A stretch of 64,000 bases of DNA from Parvibaculaceae bacterium (GCA_019636015.1 JAHBYJ010000001.1:620001-684000); one strand, 5' to 3'. Counted from the stretch's first letter, positions 1-8,370 are shown. A program made the numbers and translations. Notes: a model not told the origin generated them from the letters alone.

Positions 1-192
1 CGTGCGGGCGCCAACCGCGATCTGCCGCTCTTCATTGCCGTCCGCGCCCGCCGGGCTGCGGTCGTCGAAGTGCTGATCCGCCATGGCGTCGATACCCATG
101 AGACCGACATGACCGGCCGTACGGCGCTCGATCTTGCGGATGAAAGCCACTTCCGCGAAATCTCCGCCATACTGCGCGCTGCCGGTGCCTGA
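1..192 (+). CDS. Ankyrin-repeat protein, C-terminal fragment
   Basis: The open frame enters from the left edge and ends at a TGA at 190-192, leaving 63 residues. The visible part has the ankyrin pattern: a helix pair followed by GVDTHETDMTGRTALDLA, which is the typical N-x-x-D-x-x-G-x-T-A-L-x-L-A repeat core. Ankyrin repeats bind partner proteins; nothing here shows the partner. The start lies outside the window, so length and any N-terminal signal are unknown. The frame has no internal stop and codon use matches the neighbours. Confidence 0.7.
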   Translation, partial: RAGANRDLPLFIAVRARRAAVVEVLIRHGVDTHETDMTGRTALDLADESHFREISAILRAAGA

Positions 193-259
193 ACTGGAGC
201 GGCTTGCTCTTTTGCGGCGGCACCCTATCTCTATGAGGTAGATTTTGGCCGAAGGTGCA

Positions 260-1336
260 ATGACAGATCGCGGAACTTCACGAGGGCAGGGCGCTGAAGA
301 AGGCGGGAGCGAGCGGGACGACGCGCCCGCGCCCGGCAAGCCTTGGCACCATTTGCCTGATGGGACCTTCCGCAATCCGAAGGGCTGTCCGAGCCGGGGG
401 CAGGGCCGCATGCGCCATGCGGGTCCCTTCTTTCTCGAAATGCTCAAGATGGGCGCCCGCAAGGTCGAGGTGCCTGAGGGCCATGTCGTGCCGCGCGCCG
501 AAGCGGTCCGCGCGCTTCAGGCGCATGCGGAGCAGGGTGAGGACTATCTGACCTGGCTCGGCCACGCCTCTTTCCTGATCCGGATGGGCGGCCTCAATAT
601 CGTCACCGATCCCTATCTCACCACTTACGCAGGTCCGGCCGGCCTCGGCCCCCGCCGCTACGTGAAGTCGGGCATTCCGATCTCGGCCCTGCCGCCGATC
701 GACATTCTCGCCATCAGCCACAATCACTACGATCATCTTGACGAGCGCGCGCTGGCGCGCCTTCCCGGCAAGACGCGGATGACGGTGGTCGTGCCGCTCC
801 GGCTGGGGCGCTTCTTCCGCGAGCGCGGCTTTCCGAATGTGGTCGAACTCGACTGGCATGAGCGCCACGAGGTGCGCGGCGTTTCCATCACGGCGCTGCC
901 GGTCGTCCACTGGTCGCGCCGCTCCGGCTTCGACACCAATCGCACCCTCTGGGCGGGCTTCGCGCTGAAGAGCGAGAACCATCACCTCTTCTTCGGCGGC
1001 GACAGCGGCTATGGCCCGGTCTTCCGCGATATCGGCGAGGCCTATGGGCCTTTCGACACGGCCCTGCTCGGCATCGGCGCCTATGAACCGCGCGAGATGA
1101 TGAAAGCCTCCCATGCGACGCCCGAAGAGGCGATCCAGATGGGCCTCGATCTCAAGGCGCGCCGCGTCGTCGGCATGCATTGGGGCACGGTGCTGCTCAC
1201 CATCGAACCTCCCTTCGAGCCGCCGGAGCGTTTCCTCAAGGCGGCGGACGAGATGGGCTATGCGAGTGAGGACGCCTGGATCATGCGGATCGGCGAGACC
1301 CGTCCTCTTGTGGGCGAGTGGCCATCGAACCGCTGA
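260..1336 (+). CDS. MBL-fold metal-dependent hydrolase (NAPE-PLD/UlaG-like)
   Basis: A 358-residue metallo-beta-lactamase-fold protein. The metal motif HNHYDH is at residues 154-159 (H154, H156, D158, H159), preceded by the LTWLGHASFLI strand typical of the N-acyl-phosphatidylethanolamine phospholipase D-like branch. Later ligands are probably in VVHWSRR, FFGGDSGYG and GMHWGT. Family members hydrolyse phosphodiester or lactone bonds; the substrate cannot be read from sequence. No signal peptide is visible, so a cytoplasmic protein is likely. ATG 260 is preferred over an in-frame TTG at 245 because GAAGG lies just upstream. The first 50 residues are Gly/Arg-rich and probably disordered. Confidence 0.8.
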   Translation: MTDRGTSRGQGAEEGGSERDDAPAPGKPWHHLPDGTFRNPKGCPSRGQGRMRHAGPFFLEMLKMGARKVEVPEGHVVPRAEAVRALQAHAEQGEDYLTWLGHASFLIRMGGLNIVTDPYLTTYAGPAGLGPRRYVKSGIPISALPPIDILAISHNHYDHLDERALARLPGKTRMTVVVPLRLGRFFRERGFPNVVELDWHERHEVRGVSITALPVVHWSRRSGFDTNRTLWAGFALKSENHHLFFGGDSGYGPVFRDIGEAYGPFDTALLGIGAYEPREMMKASHATPEEAIQMGLDLKARRVVGMHWGTVLLTIEPPFEPPERFLKAADEMGYASEDAWIMRIGETRPLVGEWPSNR

Positions 1337-1426
1337 CGCGGCGATCCGCCTTGCGGATTTCTCTTTCTGCAGCATGACGGCGCTCATCCGGCGCAGTAAA
1401 CTCCGCCTGACGGGAGGGCGGAGCCG

Positions 1427-2818
1427 ATGACGACGATTGACGACCGCGTGGCCATGCGCTGGCTGAGGCAGAATTTTCTCGCGGGCCGTGTCATGCCGGG
1501 CGATCCGAGCGGGCAGGTCCGCCTGCAGACGCTGGTCATCCTGCGCTGGCTTGCGATAGGCGGTCAGCTTGCCGCCGTCCTCATCGTGCATTTCATGCTG
1601 GGCTTCCCGCTGCCGCTCGGCGCCTGTCTCGCGGTCATTGCGGCATCGGCCTGGCTCAATGTCTTTCTTACGCTGCGCTACCGTTCGTCGATGCGCCTGC
1701 CCGACTGGCAGGCTGCGATCTATCTCGCGATCGACCTTGCGCAGCTTGCGGTGCTGATCTTTCTCACCGGCGGCCTGCAGAACCCCTTCGCGCTTCTCTT
1801 CATGGCGCCGGTCGCGATTTCCGCCTCCACGCTTTCGCTGCTCTCGACGGGATTGCTGCTCGCCCAGGCATTCACCTATGTGACGCTGCTCGCATGGTTT
1901 CACATGCCGTTGCCATGGCGGCCGGGCGAGACGCCGGACCTGCCGCCGCTTTACGTTACCGGCCACTGGATCGCGCTTCTGCTCGGCCTCGGCTTCATGG
2001 CCGCCTATGCCTGGCGCGTCTCGCAGGAATCGCGGCGCATGTCGGCGGCGCTGGCGGCGACGCAGCTTGTGCTCGCCCGCGCGCAGCGCCTCTCCGCGCT
2101 CGACGGCCTCGCCGCCGCCGCCGCGCATGAACTCGGAACGCCGCTCGGCACGATTTCGCTGGTCTCCAAGGAATTGCTGCGCGGCAAGATGAGCGAAGAG
2201 GAAATGAAGGAAGACCTCGCGCTCCTGAACAGTCAGGCCGAGCGCTGCAAGGATATTCTCTCCCGCCTGTCGCGCGAGCCGGACGATGCGGATGCGATCT
2301 ATCTGCGCCTGCCGCTGCATGGCCTGCTCGATGAGCTCGTCGCCCCGCATCGCGGCATGGATGTTTCCTTCCGCATCGAGACGGTGGGCGAGCAGGACGA
2401 TGTGAGCGAGCCTGAAATCTGGCGCCGGCCGGAAATGCTCTACGGCCTCGGCAATTTCATCGAGAACGCCGCCGATTTCGCGCGGAACGAGGTCGCGGTC
2501 ACGGCCCGCTACGGCAAGACGCATGTAACCGTGACCATCATGGATGACGGCCCGGGTTTCGCCCCGGATGTGCTCGAAAAGCTCGGCGAGCCCTATGTGA
2601 CGACAAGGCCGCGCGACAAGCGCCTCCGCACCCCCACCGACGGCAATCATGAAGGCATGGGGCTTGGCTTCTTCATCGGCAAGACGCTGCTTGAGCGCAC
2701 CGGCGCGACCGTGGAGATCGGCAATCGCGCGGACGGGCGGCCCGGTGCGGAGATTTCGGTGCGCTGGCCGCGGCGCGCCGTCGAGGCAGACCCTGCCTTT
2801 CCGGCCGCTGGCGGTTGA
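1427..2818 (+). CDS. regB: RegB/PrrB/ActS-type redox sensor histidine kinase
   Basis: A 463-residue membrane kinase with about six N-terminal transmembrane segments (residues 35-200), then HisKA and HATPase domains. Three RegB hallmarks are visible: the quinone-site heptapeptide GGLQNPF at 115-121, the H-box with phosphorylatable H234 in AAHELGTPLG, and the redox cysteine C274 in AERCKDILSRL. The N-box (NFIENAADFA) and the DDGPGF and GMGLGFF glycine boxes are intact. In this family, quinone redox state and the cysteine set kinase activity, and the partner regulator controls respiration, carbon and nitrogen genes. The partner lies 67 bp downstream, so the two are likely co-transcribed. Confidence 0.93.
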   Translation: MTTIDDRVAMRWLRQNFLAGRVMPGDPSGQVRLQTLVILRWLAIGGQLAAVLIVHFMLGFPLPLGACLAVIAASAWLNVFLTLRYRSSMRLPDWQAAIYLAIDLAQLAVLIFLTGGLQNPFALLFMAPVAISASTLSLLSTGLLLAQAFTYVTLLAWFHMPLPWRPGETPDLPPLYVTGHWIALLLGLGFMAAYAWRVSQESRRMSAALAATQLVLARAQRLSALDGLAAAAAHELGTPLGTISLVSKELLRGKMSEEEMKEDLALLNSQAERCKDILSRLSREPDDADAIYLRLPLHGLLDELVAPHRGMDVSFRIETVGEQDDVSEPEIWRRPEMLYGLGNFIENAADFARNEVAVTARYGKTHVTVTIMDDGPGFAPDVLEKLGEPYVTTRPRDKRLRTPTDGNHEGMGLGFFIGKTLLERTGATVEIGNRADGRPGAEISVRWPRRAVEADPAFPAAGG

Positions 2819-2885
2819 CGGCGGCTTGGCTTTGCGGGCGGCTTTGGCCTAAAATCCGCCATCGCCCGAGAAGATTGGATGGAAC

Positions 2886-3458
2886 GTGACCAGGACTGCA
2901 AATGCCGCCGGCGGCGAAAGCCCCGTAATCCCCGAAGATCGCACCTTGCTTCTGGTCGATGACGACGTGCCCTTTCTCACTCGCCTCGCCCGCGCCATGG
3001 AAGGCCGGGGCTTCGAGGTGATGACCGCGAACACGGTGAAGGAAGGCAAGGATCTCGCGCGCAGCCGCAAGCCAGGCTTCGCAGTGGTCGACATGCGCCT
3101 CGAGGACGGCAACGGGCTCGATGTCGTGGCGACGATTGAAGAGGCCCGCCCGGACGCCCGCATCGTGGTGCTCACGGGCTATGGCAATATCGCGACGGCG
3201 GTGACGGCGGTGAAGCTCGGCGCGGTCGACTATCTTGCAAAGCCCTCCGATGCCGACCAGATCGAAGCGGCGCTTCTCGCGACCGGCGGCGACCACGCCG
3301 TGCCGCCCGAAAATCCCATGTCGGCGGACCGTGTGCGCTGGGAGCACATCCAGCGCGTCTACGAGCTCTGCGACCGCAATGTCTCGGAAACGGCGCGCCG
3401 TCTCAACATGCATCGCCGCACGCTGCAGCGTATCCTCGCCAAGCGCGCGCCGAAGTAA
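2886..3458 (+). CDS. regA: RegA/PrrA/ActR-type response regulator
   Basis: A 190-residue two-domain regulator. The receiver has the acidic pocket D25-D27, phospho-acceptor D69 in VVDMRLEDGNG, a conserved Thr in VVLTGYGN and Lys in LAKPSD. The C-terminal Fis-type helix-turn-helix (NVSETARRLNMHRRTLQRIL) is the near-invariant RegA DNA-binding helix. The start is taken as GTG 2886 because the ATG at 2879 is out of frame. It directly follows the cognate kinase. The regulon is expected to include energy-metabolism genes, but no RegA site was assigned in this window. Confidence 0.93.
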   Translation: MTRTANAAGGESPVIPEDRTLLLVDDDVPFLTRLARAMEGRGFEVMTANTVKEGKDLARSRKPGFAVVDMRLEDGNGLDVVATIEEARPDARIVVLTGYGNIATAVTAVKLGAVDYLAKPSDADQIEAALLATGGDHAVPPENPMSADRVRWEHIQRVYELCDRNVSETARRLNMHRRTLQRILAKRAPK

Positions 3459-3462
3459 GTTC

Positions 3463-3765
3463 CTATGCGGCCTGAATTGCCTTGATCGACAGGAGTTCCT
3501 TCTTGTCGATCTGGTCTCGCGCAGTTTCCAGATCATAGTGCGCCTGCAGGTTGAGCCAGAATTCCGCAGACGACCCAAAGGCACGCTCGAGGCGAAGCGC
3601 AGTATCGGGAGAAATATCGCGCCGTCCGCCGACTATGGCGCTGATCCGGTTGGCGGGTACGCCAAGCCTCTGGGCGAGCGCATTGGCGCTCAGGCCGAGA
3701 GGCTTCATGAAGTCTTCAGCCAGGACTTCGCCGGGGTGAACGGGGTCCAACTTCGCCATACTCAT
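3463..3765 (-). CDS. higA: HigA-family antitoxin (HTH)
   Basis: A 100-residue helix-turn-helix antitoxin. It opens with the HigA signature HPGEVLAEDFMKPLGLS, then the XRE-like HTH (ALAQRLGVPANRISAIVGGRR) and ends with the family's SAEFWLNLQAHYDLE segment. It lies 13 bp behind the toxin gene, in the toxin-first order usual for higBA. The ATG at 3765 is chosen because GTGAGG lies just upstream; a second ATG at 3759 is possible. The antitoxin normally binds and blocks the toxin and represses the operon, probably at the palindrome at 4069-4087. It is convergent with regA and only 4 bp from its end. Confidence 0.9.
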   Translation of the reverse strand: MSMAKLDPVHPGEVLAEDFMKPLGLSANALAQRLGVPANRISAIVGGRRDISPDTALRLERAFGSSAEFWLNLQAHYDLETARDQIDKKELLSIKAIQAA

Positions 3766-3778
3766 CTGCCTCACGACT

Positions 3779-4057
3779 TTAGTGGTAATCCACAATTTCC
3801 ACATTCTCCGGCCTGCCATCTCTCCAGACAAAGCAGATCCGCCATTGATCGTTGATGCGAAGAGACATCTGTCCCTTTCGGTTGCCTTTCAACGCTTCGA
3901 GCCTGTTTCCGGGCGGAAACTTCAGGTCGTCAAGAGACTTGGCTGCATCCAACTGAGCCATCTTGCGCAGGGCGATGCGTTCAAAGGCACGAAACCGCGC
4001 AACCGGTTGCCGGCTCCACAGGCGCTCGGTATCCCTGCTGGCAAAGCTGCCTATCAT
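3779..4057 (-). CDS. higB: HigB/RelE-superfamily toxin
   Basis: A 92-residue RelE/ParE-fold protein with the family pattern: basic N-terminus, the LRKMAQLDAAKSLDDLKFPPGNRLEALKG helices, then the SLRINDQWRICFVWRDG strands and an ENVEIVDYH tail. HigB toxins are ribosome-dependent mRNA endonucleases; the basic residues in the RINDQWRICF segment are the expected active-site strand. It is the first gene of a two-gene operon with higA. A perfect inverted repeat sits 12 bp before its ATG, which fits autoregulation. Full family length and no frame damage suggest an active module. Confidence 0.9.
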   Translation of the reverse strand: MIGSFASRDTERLWSRQPVARFRAFERIALRKMAQLDAAKSLDDLKFPPGNRLEALKGNRKGQMSLRINDQWRICFVWRDGRPENVEIVDYH

Positions 4058-4068
4058 GCTGACCAGGA

Positions 4069-4087
4069 TAGTACGTTGTACGTACTA
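4069..4087. promoter_or_regulatory. Palindromic operator candidate for higBA
   Basis: TAGTACGT-TGT-ACGTACTA is a perfect 8-bp inverted repeat with a 3-nt spacer. It ends 12 bp before the higB start and begins 12 bp after the nearest upstream base that could hold a -35 box, so it probably overlaps the promoter. HigA-type antitoxins repress their own operon through such palindromes. Binding by this HigA is inferred. Confidence 0.6.
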
Positions 4088-4100
4088 CGTCAAGAAGGCC

Positions 4101-4589
4101 TTATTCCGGCTCGAGAAACCTGTGGACGCGCCGCGCCGAAATGCGCGCGGCGTGCAGCGTCAGCTTCTTGCGCCGCGCGGGCGGCAGCGGCGTCACCGGG
4201 CCTTCGCGAAGAATCTCGGCGCCGTAGCGGTCGGCGACGACGAGTCCCACTTCCGCCGGAATGATCTCGCGGGGAAATTCCGGCGGCACCGCGAAATAGA
4301 AGCGGTCGCAGAAGTCGAGATATTCTTCCCACTTCGCATCCGTCCGGTAGTCGATCAGGCTCGACTTGATCTCGATCACGATGATTTCGTTCTTCGGTCC
4401 GAGCGCGAGTATGTCGACGCGCCGCCCGGTCGCAAGCGTCACTTCGGTCACGGGCGCATAGCTCATCTGCGCGAGCAGGCGGCAGACACCGCGCTGCACG
4501 CCAGCGGCAGTGGCCGATTGCCGCCCGTCGAAGAGGCGGAACTCGTCCATCTCCATGTCGGGCAGGTCTGGAAGATCGTCCTTGGCCAT
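4101..4589 (-). CDS. mmcB: MmcB-family DNA repair protein
   Basis: A 162-residue protein matching the alphaproteobacterial MmcB family, named for mitomycin C sensitivity in Caulobacter. The core RRVDILALGPKNEIIVIEIKSS reads as a PD-(D/E)XK nuclease motif, with the Asp of VDIL and the E-x-K of IEIKSS as likely metal and catalytic residues. The following DYRTDAKWEEYLDFCDRFYFAVP segment is also family-typical. It is thought to act in interstrand crosslink or damage repair. It lies 8 bp after the next gene on the same strand, so the two may be co-transcribed. Confidence 0.85.
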   Translation of the reverse strand: MAKDDLPDLPDMEMDEFRLFDGRQSATAAGVQRGVCRLLAQMSYAPVTEVTLATGRRVDILALGPKNEIIVIEIKSSLIDYRTDAKWEEYLDFCDRFYFAVPPEFPREIIPAEVGLVVADRYGAEILREGPVTPLPPARRKKLTLHAARISARRVHRFLEPE

Positions 4590-4597
4590 GAGGGAAG

Positions 4598-5488
4598 CTA
4601 GTCCTCGATGCCTGCGCGCCGCAAGGCCTCGTCGAGAAAGCTGACGCGGCGCATGCCCTCGCGCGGGTGGCCCGCATTGCTGCCGAGCGCGAGCGAGACG
4701 GCGGCGTTCACCGCGATTCCCAGCCGGAAGCGGAACTCGTCGACCGGATGGCCGGACACCGCCGCATAGGAGCGGAAGATCGCATCGCGAAGCGGACCGG
4801 GATTATCGAAATGCCGGAAGTCCTCTTCGGCAAAGCCGACGCCCGCCTCCGCGAAATCGACAAGGGCGGGGCGCAGACCGCGCGCAGCCAGCACGTTCGA
4901 GAAGTTCACATCGCCATGCAGGAAGACGCGCGGCGCATCTTCCGCCGCGATCGCCTCCTTCAGCCGTTCGAGCCGCGCGCGAAGCGCGGGATCGTTGATC
5001 CGCATCATCGCTTCGGAAATGCTCCTGAGCGCGGGGCTGCCGAGCTTTGCCGCCTCCTCGGCAATCGCCGCGCCGGCGCGATGGAAATGCGCCAGCGCCG
5101 CGCCGATCTCCTCGCCGAGCCTTTCGCGCTCCTCGCCACGCAGCGCATAGATGCCGCCTTCGTCCACAGGCCGCCCTTCGAGCTTTTCGAGCCGCAGCCA
5201 GCCCGCAAGCGGCGGCCCGGAAAAGCCATAGGGATTGGAAAAGCGTCCCCCTGCCAACAGCCGCGGCAGGCGGACGCCCTCAATCTGCTGCAACAACCCG
5301 AGTGCCGTCGCCTCGCGGTAATGCTTGCTCTCGCCCGTGCCGAGCCCGCCATTGCGCCGCACGAGCTTCAGCACCGTGCCGTCGCCGAGATCGTGCACGG
5401 TGCCCCAGAGACCCTCGCCGAGAAGGCCCCATGGGCCCGGCGGCAGATCCGGGACTTCGGCAGAAACAGTGTCGTGAAGATCGCTCAT
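4598..5488 (-). CDS. Phosphotransferase of the aminoglycoside/choline kinase fold
   Basis: A 296-residue APH-fold protein. The catalytic loop is FLHGDVNFSNVL and the metal-binding segment is ALVDFAEAG, the usual HGDxxxxN and D(F/W) pair. An N-terminal glycine loop (GEGLWGTVHDLGDGTVLKL) supplies the ATP lysine. The family phosphorylates small hydroxylated compounds such as aminoglycosides, choline or homoserine; nothing fixes the substrate here, so resistance should not be assumed. ATG 5488 is chosen because the peptide upstream of it (to 5563) is Pro/Arg-rich and overlaps the neighbouring terminator. Confidence 0.75.
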   Translation of the reverse strand: MSDLHDTVSAEVPDLPPGPWGLLGEGLWGTVHDLGDGTVLKLVRRNGGLGTGESKHYREATALGLLQQIEGVRLPRLLAGGRFSNPYGFSGPPLAGWLRLEKLEGRPVDEGGIYALRGEERERLGEEIGAALAHFHRAGAAIAEEAAKLGSPALRSISEAMMRINDPALRARLERLKEAIAAEDAPRVFLHGDVNFSNVLAARGLRPALVDFAEAGVGFAEEDFRHFDNPGPLRDAIFRSYAAVSGHPVDEFRFRLGIAVNAAVSLALGSNAGHPREGMRRVSFLDEALRRAGIED

Positions 5489-5527
5489 GGCGCGGCACTC
5501 TATCAGCCGCCGGGAGGCAGGGGAGCG

Positions 5528-5560
5528 AAAAAAGGAGGGCGGCTCCGGTGGAAGCCGCCC
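5528..5560 (-). terminator. Intrinsic terminator after di-iron gene 1
   Basis: Reading the minus strand, a GC-rich stem (GGGCGGCT paired with AGCCGCCC) is followed, after three bases, by a run of six T. It begins 37 bp beyond the stop of the minus-strand di-iron gene. A very similar stem follows the paralogue at 10316-10339. Confidence 0.75.
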
Positions 5561-5596
5561 CAAGTCATTCCCTCTGGAGAGGACCCGTCGGGAAAC

Positions 5597-6721
5597 CTAT
5601 TCGGCCGCTGCGCTCTGCATCGGATTGCCGCGCTTGGCGAAATTGACCGTCTTGAGGAACTCGATGCCCTGTTCGGCGATGTCGTCGCCGACCATGCGGT
5701 CGTCTTCGTTCTTCAGTTCTTCCATGTCGACATAGGTCGCATAGAAGCTCTTTGTGCGTTCGGTGATGATGCCGGCCTTGAGCAGCGTCTTCACGAGAAC
5801 GCGGAAGACGTTGGCCGCATCCTTCATGCCTTCGCGGCGGTCTTCATCCGTCACCGCTTCCAGCATCTCGGCCTGTACCTCACGCCAGTCGAGGCCGAAA
5901 TCGGCATAGATGAGTTTCTTCTGCTCGGGATTCACGAGGTTGAAGAGCAGCGTCTGGAAGACATTGGCCGCCCAGTCCTCGATGATGTCGCGCTCTTCCG
6001 GCGCGAGCTTCGGGATGGTGCGGTCGGCCCAGATCTTGCCGAACTTGTGGTGGAAGGCCTCGTCCGTCATCGCAAGCTGGCAGAGCTTCACGAGCAGCGG
6101 GTCGCGCGCCGTGTTGAAGAAGGTGGCGAAGGTGCCCATGGCAAGGCCTTCGACGAGAAGCTGCATGCCGACGATCTTCTTGTAGACCTCCTTGGCATTG
6201 ACCATCTCGGAGAGAAGGTTCGCCAGCGTCTCGCCGCAGGGCAGCGGCTTGCCGAAGCGCGACTGCACATATTTCGCGAAGGCCGTCACGTGCCGCGCCT
6301 CTTCGCGCGCCTGGTTGGCGGCATATTCCTGTGCGCCCGGATCGAGCAGGATGTGGCAGAGCGAGGCCGAGAGGTTCAGCGCGCCCTGCTCGCCATGCAG
6401 GATCGCCGACATCATCCAGCGCGCCGTCTCGTTCACGAAGCGCACCTTTTCCTTCTCGGACAGTTTCTCGAAGCAGGGCAGCTTCAGTTCCGGCACGAGC
6501 TGCGGGTCGATCGCCATTTCACGCTCGAGATCGAAGGGCTCGGAGAAGTCGATATATTTCTTGTCGAGCGGATCCCAGAAATGGTCATGCGTCGCCGAGA
6601 TGATCTTGTCGAAGGCGGAGGAGCGGCGGTTGTACCGTTCCGTGTTCATCATCGCCTGGAAGTCGTCCGGCGAGACGGCATCATAGGCATTGTCCTTGGT
6701 GATCTGGCGCGCTGCGGTCAT
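5597..6721 (-). CDS. Ferritin-like di-iron protein, paralogue 1 (putative oxygenase/oxidase)
   Basis: A 374-residue helical protein with a complete carboxylate di-iron pattern: E111 (EQGALN), E141-x-x-H144 (EEARHV), E191 (VEGLAM) and E221-x-x-H224 (DEAFHH). This E...ExxH...E...ExxH layout is that of ribonucleotide reductase R2, acyl-ACP desaturases and AurF-type N-oxygenases. I cannot assign it to a named enzyme. The protein at 10398-11531 is a close paralogue with the same ligands. ATG 6721 follows GGAGA at good distance; an ATG at 6733 is the alternative. The gene is divergent from an Hsp70-like gene, and a 22-bp palindrome lies between them. A substrate related to the CYP153 hydrocarbon pathway is inferred from context only. 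Confidence 0.8.
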   Translation of the reverse strand: MTAARQITKDNAYDAVSPDDFQAMMNTERYNRRSSAFDKIISATHDHFWDPLDKKYIDFSEPFDLEREMAIDPQLVPELKLPCFEKLSEKEKVRFVNETARWMMSAILHGEQGALNLSASLCHILLDPGAQEYAANQAREEARHVTAFAKYVQSRFGKPLPCGETLANLLSEMVNAKEVYKKIVGMQLLVEGLAMGTFATFFNTARDPLLVKLCQLAMTDEAFHHKFGKIWADRTIPKLAPEERDIIEDWAANVFQTLLFNLVNPEQKKLIYADFGLDWREVQAEMLEAVTDEDRREGMKDAANVFRVLVKTLLKAGIITERTKSFYATYVDMEELKNEDDRMVGDDIAEQGIEFLKTVNFAKRGNPMQSAAAE

Positions 6722-6810
6722 CTGTCTCTCCATGCGTGCTTTGGACCGGCCGCTATCGGCCAATATCCTTAGCCTGAATGTGGGTATTTGTGCGCCGCAC
6801 AAGCAATTCA

Positions 6811-6832
6811 AAAATGACGCCTGCGTCATTTT
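6811..6832. promoter_or_regulatory. Perfect 22-bp palindrome (TGACG-N4-CGTCA operator 1)
   Basis: AAAATGACGC-CT-GCGTCATTTT is a perfect inverted repeat with 10-bp arms. It lies 90 bp before di-iron gene 1 and 175 bp before the Hsp70-like gene, which diverge from it. The same core, TGACG-N4-CGTCA, occurs before CYP153, di-iron gene 2 and an MFS gene. The binding protein is unknown. Confidence 0.75.
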
Positions 6833-7006
6833 GCGCAGGGGGCGAGAGGGGCGCAGCGGGTCCGTCAGGGGCTCGACAACTGCGCACGATTTCTGTATCT
6901 CTCGCGGCCCTTTCGCTCCGGGCATGCTCCGGATTTCCTCAAATGTATTGCTGTGGCGCCGCCCGCGCGTTTCCGCGGGCCCGCCAGACGGATACGAGGT
7001 TTGCCC

Positions 7007-8320
7007 ATGTTCATTGGCCTCGATTTCGGGACGACCAACAGCGCGCTCGCGGTCGCTCCCCATGAAGGCGGCTCGCGGCTTGTGCCGGTCCGCCATGAGA
7101 AGGCGCAGCTCCCCACCTTCCGTTCCATCCTCTATTTCGATGCGGAAGAGCGCGACCGGAATGGCCGTCCACATGCGTTTGCGGGGCCGGCCGCGATGGA
7201 TGCCTATCTCGACCGGGGCGCCGATGGGCGCCTGATCCAGTCGGTGAAGTCCTATCTCGCCAATCCGACCTTCACCGCCACCAGCATCTTCGGCAGCCGT
7301 TTCACGCTCGAAAATCTGATCAGCTTCATCGTCGCCAGGTTGATCGATGCGACGGAAGAAGCGGGCGACCTGTCCGCCCGCATGGCCGCCGGTCCCGTCG
7401 TCGTCGGACGCCCGGCGCGCTTCGTCCGCAACAGCCTCGGCACGCCGGACAACACGCATGACGAGCTTGCGATCTCGCGGCTTCGCGAGGCGCTGCACGG
7501 CATAAGAATTCCGGACGTGCATTTCGAGTTCGAGCCCGTTGCCGCGGCCTATGCCTATGAAGCATCGCTCGCAGAGGACGAACTCGTGCTGATCGGCGAT
7601 TTCGGCGGCGGCACATCGGACTTCTGCCTGCTGCATGTCGGGCCCGGCATGAAACAGGTGAAGGAGCGCGGCGAAACCATTGTCGGCGTGTCGGGCGTCG
7701 GCCTCGCCGGCGATGCCTTCGATGCCCGCCTGATCGAACATTGCGTGGCGCCGCGTCTCGGCAAGGGCACGAACTACATGAGCGGCGGCAAGCGCCTGCC
7801 TGTGCCCGCCTGGCCCTACGACACGATGAAGCGCTGGCATGAGCTGAGCCTCATCAACACGCGCAAGACGCGCCGCATGATGGAGGAGATCGCGCGCACC
7901 GCGGAGGCGCAAATCGAAATCGAGGCGCTCTCGCATCTCATCGCCGAGGAACGCGGCTTCGCGCTTTATCGCGCGGTGGAAGCGGCGAAGGTCGACCTTT
8001 CCGGCGCGGCGGAGACGCGGCTCCGCTTCGCACTCGGCCCGCTCGAGATCGACACCGTGGTGAAGCGCGCCGATTTCGAGTCCTGGATCGCGCCCGAACT
8101 TGCCGACATCGCCTCCTGCGTCGACCGCCTGCTCGAGGAAACCGGCACCTCGCCGGAGCGGGTCGACCGCGTCTTTCTGACGGGCGGCTCTTCCTTCATT
8201 CCTGCGGTGCGACGCCTCTTTGCAGCCCGGTTCGGCGAGGCGCGGCTTGCAGGCGGCAACGAACTGACCTCCGTCGCGACCGGCCTGGCGCTCGCCGCCC
8301 GCCAGCGTTTCGGTGCCTGA
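7007..8320 (+). CDS. Hsp70-like ATPase, YegD type
   Basis: A 437-residue actin-fold ATPase. It starts with FIGLDFGTTNSALAV, the Hsp70 phosphate-1 loop. The connect and phosphate-2 region is LIGDFGGGTSDFCLL, and the adenosine motif is VFLTGGSSFIPAVRRLF. Length stops where the nucleotide-binding domain ends, so the peptide-binding domain of DnaK is absent, as in YegD. Clients of YegD-type proteins are poorly known. ATG 7007 follows GAGG by eight bases. Its position between two di-iron genes and a P450, with a shared palindrome upstream, suggests a helper for folding or metal loading of those enzymes; that is inference. Confidence 0.85.
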   Translation: MFIGLDFGTTNSALAVAPHEGGSRLVPVRHEKAQLPTFRSILYFDAEERDRNGRPHAFAGPAAMDAYLDRGADGRLIQSVKSYLANPTFTATSIFGSRFTLENLISFIVARLIDATEEAGDLSARMAAGPVVVGRPARFVRNSLGTPDNTHDELAISRLREALHGIRIPDVHFEFEPVAAAYAYEASLAEDELVLIGDFGGGTSDFCLLHVGPGMKQVKERGETIVGVSGVGLAGDAFDARLIEHCVAPRLGKGTNYMSGGKRLPVPAWPYDTMKRWHELSLINTRKTRRMMEEIARTAEAQIEIEALSHLIAEERGFALYRAVEAAKVDLSGAAETRLRFALGPLEIDTVVKRADFESWIAPELADIASCVDRLLEETGTSPERVDRVFLTGGSSFIPAVRRLFAARFGEARLAGGNELTSVATGLALAARQRFGA

Positions 8321-8348
8321 GGGGCCGGTATTCTCCCAAAACAGCATA

Positions 8349-8370
8349 AAAATGACGGCGGCGTCATTTT
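8349..8370. promoter_or_regulatory. TGACG-N4-CGTCA operator 2 before CYP153
   Basis: AAAATGACG-GCGG-CGTCATTTT has 9-bp perfect arms and the same overall 22-bp length and A/T flanks as the copy at 6811. It lies 146 bp before the CYP153 start. A second core follows 60 bp further on. Confidence 0.75.

Noticed and set aside
278..2650. 790-codon minus-strand frame opposite the MBL hydrolase and regB
   Set aside because: It runs across two genes with clear motifs on the other strand and encodes a His/Arg-rich sequence with no recognisable domain.
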